Source of the DNA: Euborellia annulipes
Taxonomy: Eukaryota > Arthropoda > Insecta > Dermaptera > Anisolabididae
Direction of reading: 5' to 3'
Length of the DNA stretch: 64,000 nucleotides
NCBI GenBank assembly: GCA_023213315.1
Contig: JAKCPI010016973.1
Coordinates: forward strand, 1 to 64,000
Made by a program: the position numbers and the translations under genes. This document shows, piece by piece, positions 32,214 through 43,984 of the stretch (the stretch's first letter is position 1; every line of letters starts with the position of its first letter). The notes below the pieces were generated by a model. That model made no database searches, was not told where the DNA came from, and was given only the letters and a program-made list of their open reading frames with translations.

Positions 32214-35200
32214 TCAGAGTCTACAACTCTCACTCCAATTAAGGTCGATGACATCTTCTTGTGCTCTGGCGAATTGTAGAAAAGTGCATGGCTCTTTGCA
32301 GTTTGGAATCGAAAGTTCTTCCCAATTTTCTGCCTTTCCACTTTCGTCAAGGAACATCTACACAAGAGGGAAAATATATAAAATTAATTGATTTAGACTA
32401 AGGGTCATCAAAGTGGTTGATATAATATAATAGAGCTTGATCCGATCTAGGTGTTGATGAATACCAATTATATTCAATCGCAAATTTATTATTTATTTAT
32501 TTCTCAAGTATAAAATATTGACAATCATTTGTATGGGATGAAGTCATTAAATAACGAAAGAATGATTCTTCGGCTAAAGATTCCACCATTTATTTTTTTC
32601 CTATTACAGTAGAGTCCCGTTAATCCGAACTAATTGAGACCGAGGGTCGTTCGGATTATCGGGAAGTTCGGATTAACCGGAATTGTAAGCTTGAATTAGT
32701 TAATTTTGATAATAAAGTCGTATTTATAACGTTGTAAAACGTGAAACTTGTCGGTGATATTAAACTCTAAATAAATATTTCATAATAATAATAAAATAAA
32801 GTTCCTTTAATGACTAATTTTCATTTATATTCCCTAAAAAAAAAAAAATCGTACGCAAAAAGAGTTCGGATTAACCGGAAGTTCGGATTAGCGAGGTTCG
32901 GATTACCGGGACTCTACTGTATTTCATTTTACTGCTTGAGACTCTAATTGACTTTATAAAAAAAAATCGCGATTAATAAACTAGATAATACTAGACTATA
33001 TTCTAGAATCAATTTTTTTTTTTTTTCAAAAACCTCATTTTTTAATGTTCATTTTTATAAAGAAAGTTAATAAATTAAGAGACTGATTTGTTTAATGGAA
33101 AGAGGATGCAGCCACGTTCTATTATTCAATTAAGAGGCTGATTTACAGATTTAAGTCAAACTTTATTTTGTCAATTTCTCGAAACTAATGTTTTCTAGCT
33201 TATGACTGACTATCTTCCACTGAGCCCTTCATTTACTAAATTAAAAGATATCAGGGGCGCAGTAGCGTAGCCAGGATTTCTGCTTGGGGGGGGGGGCCCA
33301 AAATTTTTTGAACCCCCCCCCCTCTTTTCCAAGAAACTTAAAGTGGAGAATTTTTTTTAGATAATATAATAATTATAAATAAAAAACAAATAAAAAAAAA
33401 TTTTTTTTTTGAAATAAAAAATAATTTTAATACAAAATTCGTAAATATTAGAGATTTTTTCAATTATTTATAAGTTTTTTTTTAGATTTTAGAATTTAGG
33501 AGAGTTAATAAAATAATTATAAAAAAAAAAAAAAACATTAGGGAAAACAATAGGTATTTTTTTGTTTTGGAGAAGGCTTTGGGGGGCCCGGCCCCCCTGC
33601 CCCCCCTGAATACGCCACTGCAGGGGCGTATATAGAAATTTTTTTCGGGGGGGCCCGAACTCAAAAATTTTTCTGCGGAAAATTTTTTTTTAAGAAACTA
33701 TATTTTTTTCCACACGAAATTTTTTGAGGAACATTTTTTCTATTGCGAAACCAAAGTTGTCCATCCTGCGGAAAAATTTGTTGCGCTGACGTCTGTATAT
33801 CCCTATATATGTATATGTGTTTGGGAAATTTCGGGGGGGGGGCCCGGGCCCCCTCCGCCCCCCCCCCATAAATACGCCCCTGAAAGATATTAACTATTAA
33901 TGTTTTAATAGGAGAATTAAATTCATGTATGATACACAAACAGGATTTTTTGTTTCAATGATTTGTTTAACATTAACACTTTATACTTATTTATTTAACA
34001 CTAACACTTTATACTTATTTAGACACATATGGTGTCGAAATACGTATAAAGTGTTAATGTTAAATAAATAAATTATTAAAACAAAAAAACCTTGTGTATC
34101 ATACTTTAATTTAATTCTCCTATTAAAGCATAATGTTAATCTGTAAATACAATTGGTAAATTAAAAGCATAATGTTTCAACTAGAGCCAACGGTTACCAG
34201 TTTAAAATTAATTAATGTTTTATATTTCCAACAATATAAAAATTCTTATTATTAACGATTTTTAAATCTTTAAATACAAAAATAAATGTAGAAATATTAT
34301 TGTGACAAAGTACCACCTAAACAAATCTATTAATAATTAAACATATTCGATTAAAGAAGAACCCGAATTTTGAAACCTAGAGCAATTTCATATTGGTATA
34401 GGAAAAAGTGTAAATTTAAAATTTGAAATAATTGTTAGATCCCTTTTCGAGAAATAGTGTGCTAACAAACGTTGTTCGTTCAATAATGTGATTAAAAAAA
34501 AGAATGTATTCACTTACCTTAACTTGCCATTGATTTTGAGACATTTCATGCAATTCTACGATAATTGATGAGGCAAATTCGGGCCTAATTAAATCTTCAA
34601 AGCCAAGTCCTCTGTACAAAATCACCAAAATGTTATCATGAGCGCTAAGAGTGGTTATTTGTCGTTCGCTTGTTCCGTTTATTCGGCTCTTCATTATATC
34701 CAAATAATAATTGATAAGATTTCCTGATAATAGAAAAAAAAACATGTTACCAGAAGAACAAAGACAATTTTTAGCTATTAATTTTTTAAATCAAATTGTC
34801 GATAGGCAAAATTCTTGAGAAATAATCAAAATTTTTTTACTCATCTATCTCCAGTTTCCAGATAATCTTTATTTTTTTTAACTAAATAGAGCTTTGTTTG
34901 AAAAAAGATTGAATTTTTTTCAATCAAAGCTCAAATAGACTGTAAATAAGCCAGTCAATATATCGTTTAAGATAACAAATTTGCTAGATGAATTTGGGTT
35001 TATGATTGGACAAAATTGATCAAGTTAGTTATTGATATTTGTTAAAATTGCCATTTCATCTCTCTTAGGAGGTTGCAGCCCTAGCAGGCGTCTAGAATTG
35101 TGACGCAGTTCTAATCGTGCTTGCTAGATGGCATGCAGTTTTTAAGATCATTCTCGAGTCAATGAAATTTTATTTTCATTAATATAATAGGTGGAGGCGA

Positions 35201-38200
35201 GATTTTGTTTATTATTATTTTTTCTTTTACTTTCCCTATGTTTATTTGATTTGAAATACTTTTAAAATTACCTGAACGCAATCGTTTTTGTTCCGGTGTC
35301 CAAACTTCAAGTGCAAAAGTGGCACCAATAATTTTCTTCAAAGGTTGTGGATAATATTTATTTATCCATGTTGGAATGGCTAAACCAAGTCCTTTCTATA
35401 AAATAAAAAAAGTATTACAACAGTAATAATTATTTATTTATTTTGAAATCTATTAACTAAAATTTTTAATATTCTCTAAGCAAAAACGTTAACTTTTAAC
35501 ATCTGAAATCAGCGTTAACATCATTTAACACTCACAAATTGCTATTCTGTAGCCAAAGCGTTAACATTTAGTCAATAATGTTAAAAAAAGGGGGTGACTA
35601 ATATTTAACACGGTATTAAATGCATCAAAATGGCGTCTTTTCAAGGGCGGAAGGGGGTAAAGGGGGCAATTACCCCCTGAGATTTGAAAAAAATACTTTT
35701 TTTCGAAAAAAATGTATTTTTAATGTAAGATTTTAAAAATTAATACTTAAAAATTTGATTTATATTTATATTCTGGCAAACAAGTACAGAATGCGCCTTT
35801 AAATTACCGAAATTAAGAAAAAAATGTGTGCTGTGAGACCAGTCACTCCAGATTACCCCCCCCCCCCCGAGAAACACCTCTGGATCCGCCACTGCGTCTT
35901 TTATCAAAAAGTAAAGTTATGATTTTGCCAGCTTTGAGATAAAAGCAAAATGTTAACGTCGCTGTTAAAACTTGGTTTAGAGAAAAAAATAGCAGTTTTT
36001 AACGCTGATGCTATTACTTTACATTTTAACACCCAATTTAGATTGTTAAATTTTAACGTCTGTTTTTAGAGAATGACTCACAAATAAAAATAATTATTTA
36101 TTTATTGAATTTTATTTTAATTACCTCAATTTCGATCATGCCACACAATCCAGAGGCATTAATTAAGTCCATTTTCTTTCCAGCGAATCGACTGATTTCA
36201 TCAAACACCTGTTGATATTCCTTAGTGAAATTGCTTCCTTGTTCAGATTTCAATAAATTTGCACTAAATCTTTCAAGGCGTGGGCATGGTGTTGCGAATA
36301 TAATCTGTAAAATATAAATACCGATATGTAAGGGGTTGAGAATTCAATTATATAATAATAAACAAATAATCTATATTTTGGTATTTTATTAGTATGAAAG
36401 TGTATTGAAACTAACCGGGTCGTTATTTAGAGGGAAAGAATAGAGTGGAATGGGCTGCCATTCATCTATTTTCTTGTTCCAGACTTGATCATCGGTGGGT
36501 GGATATAATCCAGTGAGCACACTCTGACCCGACATCTGAGTACGTTCATATTCCGTGGATCTTGAGTACGACCATTTTGGTGAGTAAATCTTACTAAGGA
36601 AATTCTTGTATCTATTTCGCAATTGACGGCCTAATTTATACTCTTGTTGTTTTCCCAACTGAAATAAATGTAAACAAAATGTTTGTATTATTATAAAATT
36701 ACTTTGAAAAAGTATCATAAGAGGAGTTTACCATCCTGAGCAATTTGCAACAAAATCTGAAACTTTCGGGTACAGAGAGCATTTGGAGTTTTTTTCTTTT
36801 TTTTATTTCGCCTCTTTAATAAGCAGCCATTGGGCTCATTTAGAGCTTATACAATTAGACATATTTGAAATAATTAAGTATCAAAGGCTTCCGGCAGGCG
36901 TTCAACAGTTTCTTTTCTCGGGCGCCTCCTATCCCAATTTGGCATTTCTTAGCACCCCTGCACAATCCTTCCTTCTATATAGACTCCGTTATTAACGCTT
37001 CTCTCTTTAAATTATTAGGATACCAAATGGTATAAATAAATATGTCTGGATCCTTTTTTTTTTTTAACACACACACTTATTTCACACTCACATTCACACA
37101 GTCTTTTCGGCAACTCAGGCCATATAAGACTTTTCGATATCCGTTATCATACTATATTATAATTGCCTAAGACCGTGTCCGATGTGTGAAACAACCAATC
37201 AGGCCTCAGGGATAGTGCATGGTAACAAAATATAAATATTTACCCATGTTACGATTTTTTATTTATTTACATTTTGAATTCTAAAATTCTATCGGCGTAA
37301 ATTTTTTGTCTGTGTACGGGAGAGTCGGAAAGGATATGATTCAAAAAAATCTAAAGTAGAATAATTAACCGCTAAAATAATCTCTACATATAAAAATGAA
37401 AAGGGAAAATGTATGTAGGTATGTATATAAGTAGGCGAGAAGGGGGTAGGGGGACTAGACGGAAAGGGAAGGGTTGCAGTTGATTAATATACATATTGGG
37501 GGTTTAGGCATGTCTAGATTCTAATACATATTGTTAATTAATTTAAGTATCGTTTAAAGTCTAAATTGCATATGATGCCGAAAAGACTTGGAAAAAAATA
37601 AATAAAATAAACTTACATTGGTCAGAGCACCATATCCATCCCTTTTTTATTTCTTGGTCAAAATTCCAAATATCGTTCGGATAAATTTCTAAATCGGTAG
37701 GAAGACGATGACCATGTCGATGTAACTGTGAAAAAAAAATCAAGTTTATAATTTTAACCTATGTATTAATCAGATTTGCATTTTGTATTTCAAATACTTG
37801 AATATTTTGCCCGGTTCAATATTTTAACTTTCGTCAATCTTGACTTGTTATAAATATGAAATAGTTCCAAGAATTTACTTTCGATAGGCTACTTAAAAAA
37901 ATATCTATCATTGTATTTTGTATTTTTAATAACCTACATTAAAAAATACGTATTTCATATTTCAAATATCTGAGTTCTAAGGATTTTGTATTTCAAATAG
38001 GCCACTGGTTTTTGAGTATTTTTGCCTGGCTCTGGAATTAATTGAATTAAATGGGGAGGGCGTATCTTTCCTATAGAAGTTCAAGAATAAAGTGTTTCAA
38101 AAACAATTTTGCGAGAATAGGATACATACATTTTAAAGAGGATTTAAAATTTATATTTAACTACTTAATTAAAAAAATTGATTAAAGGGTGGTTTTACTT

Positions 38201-38454
38201 ACTACTATAACACTTCGAAGAGTGCCGGTGTTTTGATTATCAGAATTCAAATTGTTGTTATTGTTCGGCCCATTATTGTTGGATGGTCTTTCATTCTGAG
38301 GCGGCCTATTGTAGAACATTTCGTTGTTTGGGTATGGAGGTAACCAACTTGGACCTGAATTCGGATCGATATAATATCCCACTGCAGAATAGACGGTAAC
38401 CAGGAGGATACCGGCGATTTGAAGAGCTTGCTGTTGAGATGTGAGATGCATCAT
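32214..38454 (-). CDS. Secreted histidine acid phosphatase, seven exons, one frameshift
   Basis: Hydrolyses phosphomonoesters in the lysosome or outside the cell (prostatic/lysosomal acid phosphatase family). Exons: 38203-38454, 37617-37725, 36416-36658, 36125-36304, 35272-35395, 34518-34723, 32214-32357, about 418 residues. Residues ~10-27 (QIAGILLVTVYSAVG) are a signal peptide or anchor, followed by an Asn/Pro-rich linker (~30-75). The catalytic RHGHRLP begins at about 87, the YSRSTEYERT substrate-arginine block at ~151-160, and the proton-donor LSAHD at ~328-332. The C-terminus has paired cysteines (IPNCKEPC). Introns are GT-AG and phases agree except exon 2. That exon is 109 nt where 108 is needed: the N-terminal RHG frame and the later GYGALTN frame differ by one base, most simply one extra A in the A6 run at about 37633-37638. 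This could be an assembly error or a disabling allele; all other exons look constrained. Confidence 0.9.
32607..32919. repeat. pogo/Tigger MITE, 313 bp, in the last phosphatase intron
   Basis: Ends CAGTAGAGTCCCGTTAATCC and the complement (GGATTACCGGGACTCTACTG) are flanked by TA at 32605-32606 and 32920-32921, the hallmark of pogo/Tigger insertion. Subterminal GTTCGGATTAACCGGAA repeats match the 1-220 element type. Confidence 0.92.
33252..33882. mobile_element. Outer hAT-type element, split by an inner hAT at its first 8 bases
   Basis: Ends CAGGGGCG[TATATAG] and ATAAATACGCCCCTG are flanked by the perfect 8-bp duplication AAAGATAT (33244-33251, 33883-33890). An inner hAT (33260-33620) landed exactly after the first eight bases, duplicating CAGGGGCG. 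It lies in the 32358-34517 intron of the phosphatase. Confidence 0.9.
33260..33620. mobile_element. Inner hAT-type MITE, 361 bp
   Basis: Ends CAGTAGCGTAGCCAGG and TGAATACGCCACTG with 8-bp target duplications CAGGGGCG at 33252-33259 and 33621-33628. The termini resemble those of 8145-9595 (CAGTGGCGTAACCAGG). G/C homopolymer arms. Confidence 0.9.
33893..34145. repeat. Foldback element in the phosphatase intron
   Basis: TTAATAGGAGAATTAAATTC and ATGTATGATACACAA on the left are inverted at about 34095-34130. The centre repeats TTAACACTTTATACTTATT twice on the left and its complement once on the right. The central GACACATATGGTGTC is itself a palindrome. Confidence 0.75.
35470..36074. repeat. ATTCTCTAA-ended MITE with a nested hAT
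   Basis: Ends ATTCTCTAAGCAAAAACG and the complement of CGTCTGTTTTTAGAGAAT. The interior has multiple GTTAAC/TTAACGC motifs. Related copies: 40196-40986 and 48469-48590. A hAT (35642-35894) is nested. It lies in the phosphatase intron 35396-36124. Confidence 0.7.
35642..35894. mobile_element. hAT-type MITE, perfect 8-bp duplication
   Basis: Ends CAAGGGCGGAAGG and TGGATCCGCCACTG are flanked by CGTCTTTT at 35634-35641 and 35895-35902. It is nested in the 35470-36074 element. Confidence 0.87.
36659..37616. other. Phosphatase intron 2 with SINE-A fragments
   Basis: 37015-37160 is a reverse SINE-A fragment (complement of GTTGCCGAAAAGAC). A second scrap on the plus strand is at 37550-37590. R1-like CATGGTAACAAAATATAAAT is at 37209-37230. 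Otherwise unremarkable AT-rich sequence. Confidence 0.5.
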
Positions 38455-38470
38455 GAGTCAGAGTTCGGAG

Positions 38471-38505
38471 ACTGATCAAAACCGGGGCTTTAGTATGCTT
38501 TTATA
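38471..38505 (-). promoter_or_regulatory. Core promoter of the acid phosphatase: TATA box plus initiator
   Basis: On the minus strand TATAAAAG (38498-38505) lies 32 bases upstream of the A in TCAGT (38471-38475), the arthropod initiator. Transcription from 38473 would give a 19-base leader before the ATG pair at 38454. The spacing matches the TATA-Inr optimum, which also supports the chosen start codon. Confidence 0.75.
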
Positions 38506-39117
38506 CCGAACTGCTCCGACGCGTTCGCCCGATAATAAGAAAAATCCCTATCCATAAAATGATTTGGGATTTTTTAGACGTCACTTAGTTAATGTTAACA
38601 TATAAGGGGATAATAAAGAAAACAAATATATAAATACTTAGTTAAGAGAAGTTTTTTATCAAGCTAAGGCACCACCACGAGGCCGAAGGGTTATAGATAA
38701 TGATTATTTGATAATTTTGGGTGATTTAGGAGTCTAGACAGTACGATGAAAATTTATTTAATTTTTTGATAAAAATAAATATGACTAAGAGCTTTCAACA
38801 TGGTTAAAAGAAGAAAAAAAATCAACAATTTCATGTATCTTATTGCTCTATACAGTAAGCGCCACAAAAGCCTGATGTGATCGAGATTGTGGAGCCTTGA
38901 GCTTAGTCAACCAAACCAACAACACTTCCCACGGCTAAGCATTTTAGTTGCCTAAGCTCAAGGCTGACACTCTCGAGTACATCAGGCACTTGTAGCGTTG
39001 ACTGTACAAGCTAAGGTCTTAAGATTAAAACTACTTCAGTTGTCTGTTAAAATCAATTTAAAGCTTCATTAAAAAATTAAAAATGGCTTCAGATGCCTAA
39101 AAAAGTTTATAAACGAT
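38506..39117. other. Upstream region of the phosphatase with a foldback MITE (38851-39006)
   Basis: 38851-39006 is an inverted-repeat element. TACAGTAAGCGCCACAAA and GCCTGATGT are matched by the complement of the right end (AGGCACTTGTAGCGTTGACTGTA), and GAGCCTTGAGCTTAG is inverted near 38955-38970. A TA duplication is possible. The rest is AT-rich without recognised genes. Confidence 0.6.
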
Positions 39118-39425
39118 CTTTCCCACGGCGGACCCTCGCCTTTTCTTAATTATGAAAAGAAAATTATTATTACTACGTATTCCACGAATACACAACTGCA
39201 AAGAATACTTAAATATTTCTCTATACATTTCCTAAGGGAGAAATCGTAACTTTAGGAATTAATAACTCAAAATGTTATAGGAATTTCGGGACCCGAGTAT
39301 TTTTCCGGGACTCTCCATAACGTCCTCTATAAGACTGCAAAATTTTGTTTCAAAATTCCTTCGGGAAGTTGGTCAAACAGAGAGTGACAGACGGACAGAC
39401 GGACACTCCGCAATTATTATATATA
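39118..39425 (-). repeat. R2 dispersed repeat, reverse copy
   Basis: GACCCTCGCCTTTTCTTAAT, CTATAAGACTGCAAAATTTT, GTTGGTCAAACAGAG and GACAGACGGACACTCCG are the reverse complement, in order, of the 3065-3290 block. Confidence 0.65.
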
Positions 39426-40195
39426 GAAGATTTTTCCCTTTGAGGGGGTCCGGATTTTTTTAAATAAATTATTAAATTTTTTTTTATTTAGTCCATTTAG
39501 AGATGTACCCCAAATGGCTCGGGGACTTACAGAGCAAAAATTTAATGAAAATTACTTAATTTTAATTTTTGGAAGGGCCCAAACTCCCCTCTGTCTATAA
39601 AACAATTTGCTATTCTATTTAATCAAATTGCCGAATTGAAATCACGTGATATAGATATGAGTATTATTTTTTTTAAATAATATTTGCTCATACGTCATTA
39701 AGATATTATTACTTAATTGAAGATATTTTTACCTACGAATAAAATTCACGTAATAATTTTATAAGTTTTAAATCTTAATATGATTATTTGTTTCCATAAT
39801 TTATGCTAAAATATACGTTGTCATTTAGTTATCAAATTGATGTAGACTTTGTTTAATCTCTGTTAGTTAATTAAATAAATTAATATTCGAAAAGATATTA
39901 TAAATAACAATTTATTTGTAGGTGTATTATAATGATTACATTTTCTAATTATAATAGTAATCTGAATTTATTTTCTTAATGGATGTCATGTTCAGTTCCA
40001 AATTTCCAATAATCAATAATATAGGAAGATAGAATAATTTTTTTAAAGAGAGTTAAAGTTTATATTTTTCCGGCTTTCAGAGTTGTTTGGTTAAAACCAC
40101 TGGTTTAAATCGGTTTTAACCGTCCTGGTTTTAATCCAATTTTGACCAGTGGTTTTATTAAGTGGCCATTTAATTTTATTATAATTCTACACTCT
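39426..40195. other. Intergenic AT-rich spacer
   Basis: No recognised elements, apart from a short TGGTTTTAACCAGT-like repeat block (CCACTGGTTTAAATCGGTTT ... CCAGTGG) at 40095-40155. No gene seen. Confidence 0.4.
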
Positions 40196-40986
40196 CAGGT
40201 CTGTCTTTTCTCTCAAAACAGACGTTAAAATTTAAAATCAACAAATGGGTGTTAAAAAGTAATGTAAAAACAATAAGCTTTAAAAAATGCTATTCTCTTA
40301 ACAAATTTTTAACAGCAACGTTAACATGTTGCTTTTATTTAAAAACTATGAAAATCATCGAAAATCATAATAACCTTACTTTTTAGGTTAAGGACGCCTA
40401 TTTAAGGCACCCCCTAGACATGACATTAATTTTTAACACTATTTACTATTAACGCTTTGGCTTTAAAGTTTTTGTTTACAGAATAGCTATTTGAGGCAAG
40501 GAAGTGTTAAAATGAATGTTGTTTACAGATGTTAAAAGTTAACGTTACAGGATGTGGATTTTATAGCTGGATAATAGTTAATTGGTAAATAAAAGAATAG
40601 CAGCTAAAATTATTTCGTTTATTGGCCCTCTAGGCTGACGTTTCGGTCTTGATAAAGACCATAAACGAAATAATTTTAATCGAAAAAGATCTGTGGCTGT
40701 AGGCTTAATGATGATGGAGTCATGAAAAAACAAGACGAATGCAGCCAAATATTATTTTATTTCAAATCTCGCCCTCACGGCTGACGTTTCGGCCCGAGGT
40801 CTAGGCCATCTTCAGAGCTGCATACATATACAATAAGAAAAGCATAATTTAAAATTAGCACTAAACACACCTCCAATGCAATCACAATTAACAATATCTT
40901 AGATAACATACCCGGCTTTTAATTTTAGCTGCTATTCTTTTATTTACTAATTAAAAGTTAACGTTTTTGCTTGGAGAATAGACCTG
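40196..40986. repeat. CAGGTCTATTCTC-ended MITE with nested foldback
   Basis: Ends CAGGTCTGTCTTTTCTCTCA and the complement of TGGAGAATAGACCTG. Internal ACAGACGTTAAAATTTAA and GTTAACG motifs are shared with 35470-36074 and 48469-48590. A foldback with a hammerhead-like core is inserted at about 40578-40952. Confidence 0.7.
40578..40952. repeat. Nested foldback with hammerhead-like core
   Basis: AATAAAAGAATAGCAGCTAA (left) is inverted at 40925-40945. Minus strand 40780-40818: GCT-CTGAAGA-TGGCC...GGCC-GAAAC-GTC-AGC, with stem I GCT/AGC and stem II GGCC/GGCC. A second, core-less CGAAACGTC lies near 40625-40640. Confidence 0.7.
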
Positions 40987-41064
40987 TCTGTGGGGTGAGA
41001 GTTTTTAAAAATTAAATTACGCAGTTAAATGGGATATATTTAAAAAAATTTGATTTCAAGATTA

Positions 41065-41330
41065 TTAATAAACTATCGGAAACTAAACATATTCCGATAC
41101 AAAAAATCTGGTGTAACTGACCGGGCAACTTTCTCTTACATTCGCTAATTGAAAGTTGTATTCTGTGCTTGTCACACCAGATTTTTTGTGACGGGATATA
41201 TTTAGTTTCCGATAACACTTAAGAACCCTTGAAATGTAATTAATAATCAAGCAGCTTTTTTTACCCACTTTTTTTGAACTTGCGCCCTGGGGCGCTGCGG
41301 CGCACAGTTTGGGAAACACCGGGCTTTAAG
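41065..41330. repeat. R1 terminal hairpin copy and hAT-like terminus
   Basis: ATCGGAAACTAAACATATTC at 41075 is inverted at 41195-41214 around the hairpin AAATCTGGTGTAAC...CACACCAGATTT. At about 41280-41325, GGGGCGCTGCGGCGCACAGT and TTTGGGAAACACCGGGC look like an end of the CAGNGTTTTCCAAAC hAT group seen at 62098. Confidence 0.6.
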
Positions 41331-43984
41331 ACTTTAATTAATTAATCAGAAAATTTTGTAATTTTTTTTTTATTTTCTATTACCAATTCATATAAGTCTA
41401 TTGTTAGTTTTCCCTAGTACAATCTCTTGGGTCCAGATGCCTGAAAACGAATCTTATTAAACATTTAGTTATAAACAAAATAAAAACCTCGTCTAGTCAT
41501 GCAATAATAAAATTATTAGCCTATCTTAGTGATAGAGCAAATTTACCAAAATTCTCTAACTCATCTTTATAAAATTTAAATGATTTATTAAGATAAAACT
41601 TTTTATTTGTTTCATTAAGATTTAATAAATTATTTATAGTAGGCTCTAAAGGTGTATTTAATTGTTATTTTAATCTTTGAGCTAGATTAACTAAAAAATT
41701 CTTTTAAAGTCCTTGAAGGTTTACTTTTGTAGTTTATTTTCGGTTATTCGAAAAAGAGGAATAAATTTTATTTATTTTGGGAAATTGAGATCTGGTGACT
41801 GATATGCACTATTTCGGTTCATCAGCAAACCATCATCAGGCATAAAATTATTATAGTAAAAGTAAACCTAAAAGAACTCAATTTATAATTATAAATAACT
41901 TTTGCTGTTTCTACCAAATAAATTTTTTTTCCATGAAAAACTAATAATTTTTTTGATGCAGAATTTTCATTCTTTTAGGCGGGCAAAATAAAAAAACAGG
42001 GGTAGTAAAAATAATACATTCAAAATTATTTTAATTGTACTTTTTTTTTTTCAAAATACAAAAACTCAAATGTTTATAATTTATAATTAAAATTAAATTA
42101 AAGTAGAAAAATACTATTTAGGAATTAGGAAAACAAATTTAAAATAAATGTTAAAAAAAATTTATTTTTAAGTAACGTGCACACTACACTAAATTTGAAC
42201 AACAAAACCCTGTAAGATGATTTTTATTCATTTCGTGTAGTGTGCTCTAAACTTTATAAGCAAAAAGAAAATTTTAAAGAAACATGGAAAGAATAATAAA
42301 TAAATAAATACAAAAATATTAAACAATTAGGTGATTTTAGTACATTTAGATTTAAAATCATTTAACATCAAGAATATAAAATAATATTAAATAAATTTTA
42401 TGGGAGCCATCAACATACACAAGAATTATTTAAGAGAGATGATAAATAAAATTTTTTTTTTTACTGGGTCTTTATAACAAATTCACAAATTATTTTTTCA
42501 GCGTGTTTCTAAATTACTAAGTGAAGCTTAATAATAGAATTTGTTAAAAAGGCAACATGGATACTCCATAGATCAAAAAACATTGATTTTTTTTTTATTT
42601 TTTATCAATTAGAATAATTCTAAATTTTTTTTTTTTTTATTTGTCCGTTAATAAATTTTTGCAAAAATAATGCATGATTATTATTATTTTTACTTTTAAT
42701 TTTTATAAATTCGGAAGCATGCCAATTTATTTCTAATTCTTTTTACAAGATATGCAATTTTAATTATATCGCTGTTTTTTTTTTTTAACATTTATAAATA
42801 TTTTGGTCAGGGATGTAATGTTATTGGTAATTTATTTTATTTTATTTATTTTTTTTGGTATAATTCATTTTTAATTTCTTAAGTAAAATAGATTTTTTTT
42901 TTATTTTTTACAAATTTCATTTAATTATTACTATTATTTTATTAAATTATAAAAATCTAATTTCTATGAATGAGGTGTAACTAATTATTCACTTTACTAT
43001 TGTAACATTTACGTGGCGTTTACACGTGCATAGATAGATCAATGCGAGAAATATTTCCCATCCACTTATTTTCTCTATACAAGGATTATATCTTTTATCA
43101 GACCTTTGTGCGCATGCGCAATATCAACATTTAACAAATTTTAGATTGCGTAAACCAGCGATATTGGATCTAAACACAATTTCACTGACGATAAAGAGTC
43201 ATTTGTATAAATAAAAACTATAATTACAAAAACAACTTAATTAGTTTATTATTGTTTATTATTGCACGATTAGTTTGTTGAACTTGAATTTGACGCCCTT
43301 TTTCTCAGAGGCAAATGTTGGTTGTTGTGAGTCAAAAAAAGACAGAGAGAGATACAAAATTTGAAATTCGAAGATTTAATTTAAAATAAAAACAAAATTT
43401 GATATCTGATTGGCCAAAAAACACATACAAAGAAAAGTGCGTTTGGAGATCTTTGCATGTGATCCCTAGAGAATGGGGGATTCTGGTCTTGGAAAATATT
43501 ATATGACATCTTTTACATTTTAACATTTACCTTTTTTTTAAATTAAAAACATTTTAATACGTTTAATTATTAGTTTCAGGCAAAATTAGAGTTAAAATAG
43601 GTAAAATAAAATATAATTTCAGGCAAATTTTAGGCAAGAAAGATCATATTTGGGCAAAATAAATGGACCTTTTATTTTGAAAGTGGTGTAAGTCCATTTT
43701 TTTATGGTTTCGAGAAAATAAAAGGTTAACATATCTGTTTATTAAAAAATATATTTACCGACCAATTTTCAATTGTACAAAACATGGGAATTTTTTAAGA
43801 AATTTACCACTAGTTAGTTATACATAGAAAATTTACATTACTTTAAGCATCCATTATGTGATATCTCATTTTTTTTTAAAATGGACTTGAACTATTTTCG
43901 AAATAAACGCTCCAAATAATGAAATAATAAAGTTTATACCTGGACTTGAATTTTTAAGTTTTTTTTTTATTTATTTATTTTTTT
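41331..43984. other. Intergenic AT-rich region, no gene recognised
   Basis: Very AT-rich. The only structured element is a partial hammerhead-like motif on the minus strand at about 41800-41860 (CTGATGA, stem II GGTT/AACC, GAAA, but no clean GTC). 43010-43110 is less AT-rich (GGCGTTTACACGTGCATAG). A CTGATTGGCCA motif recurs at 43407. Confidence 0.45.

Noticed and set aside
32194..32391. Plus-strand 65-codon frame over the last phosphatase exon
   Set aside because: Antisense shadow of the IPNCKEPC-containing C-terminal exon.
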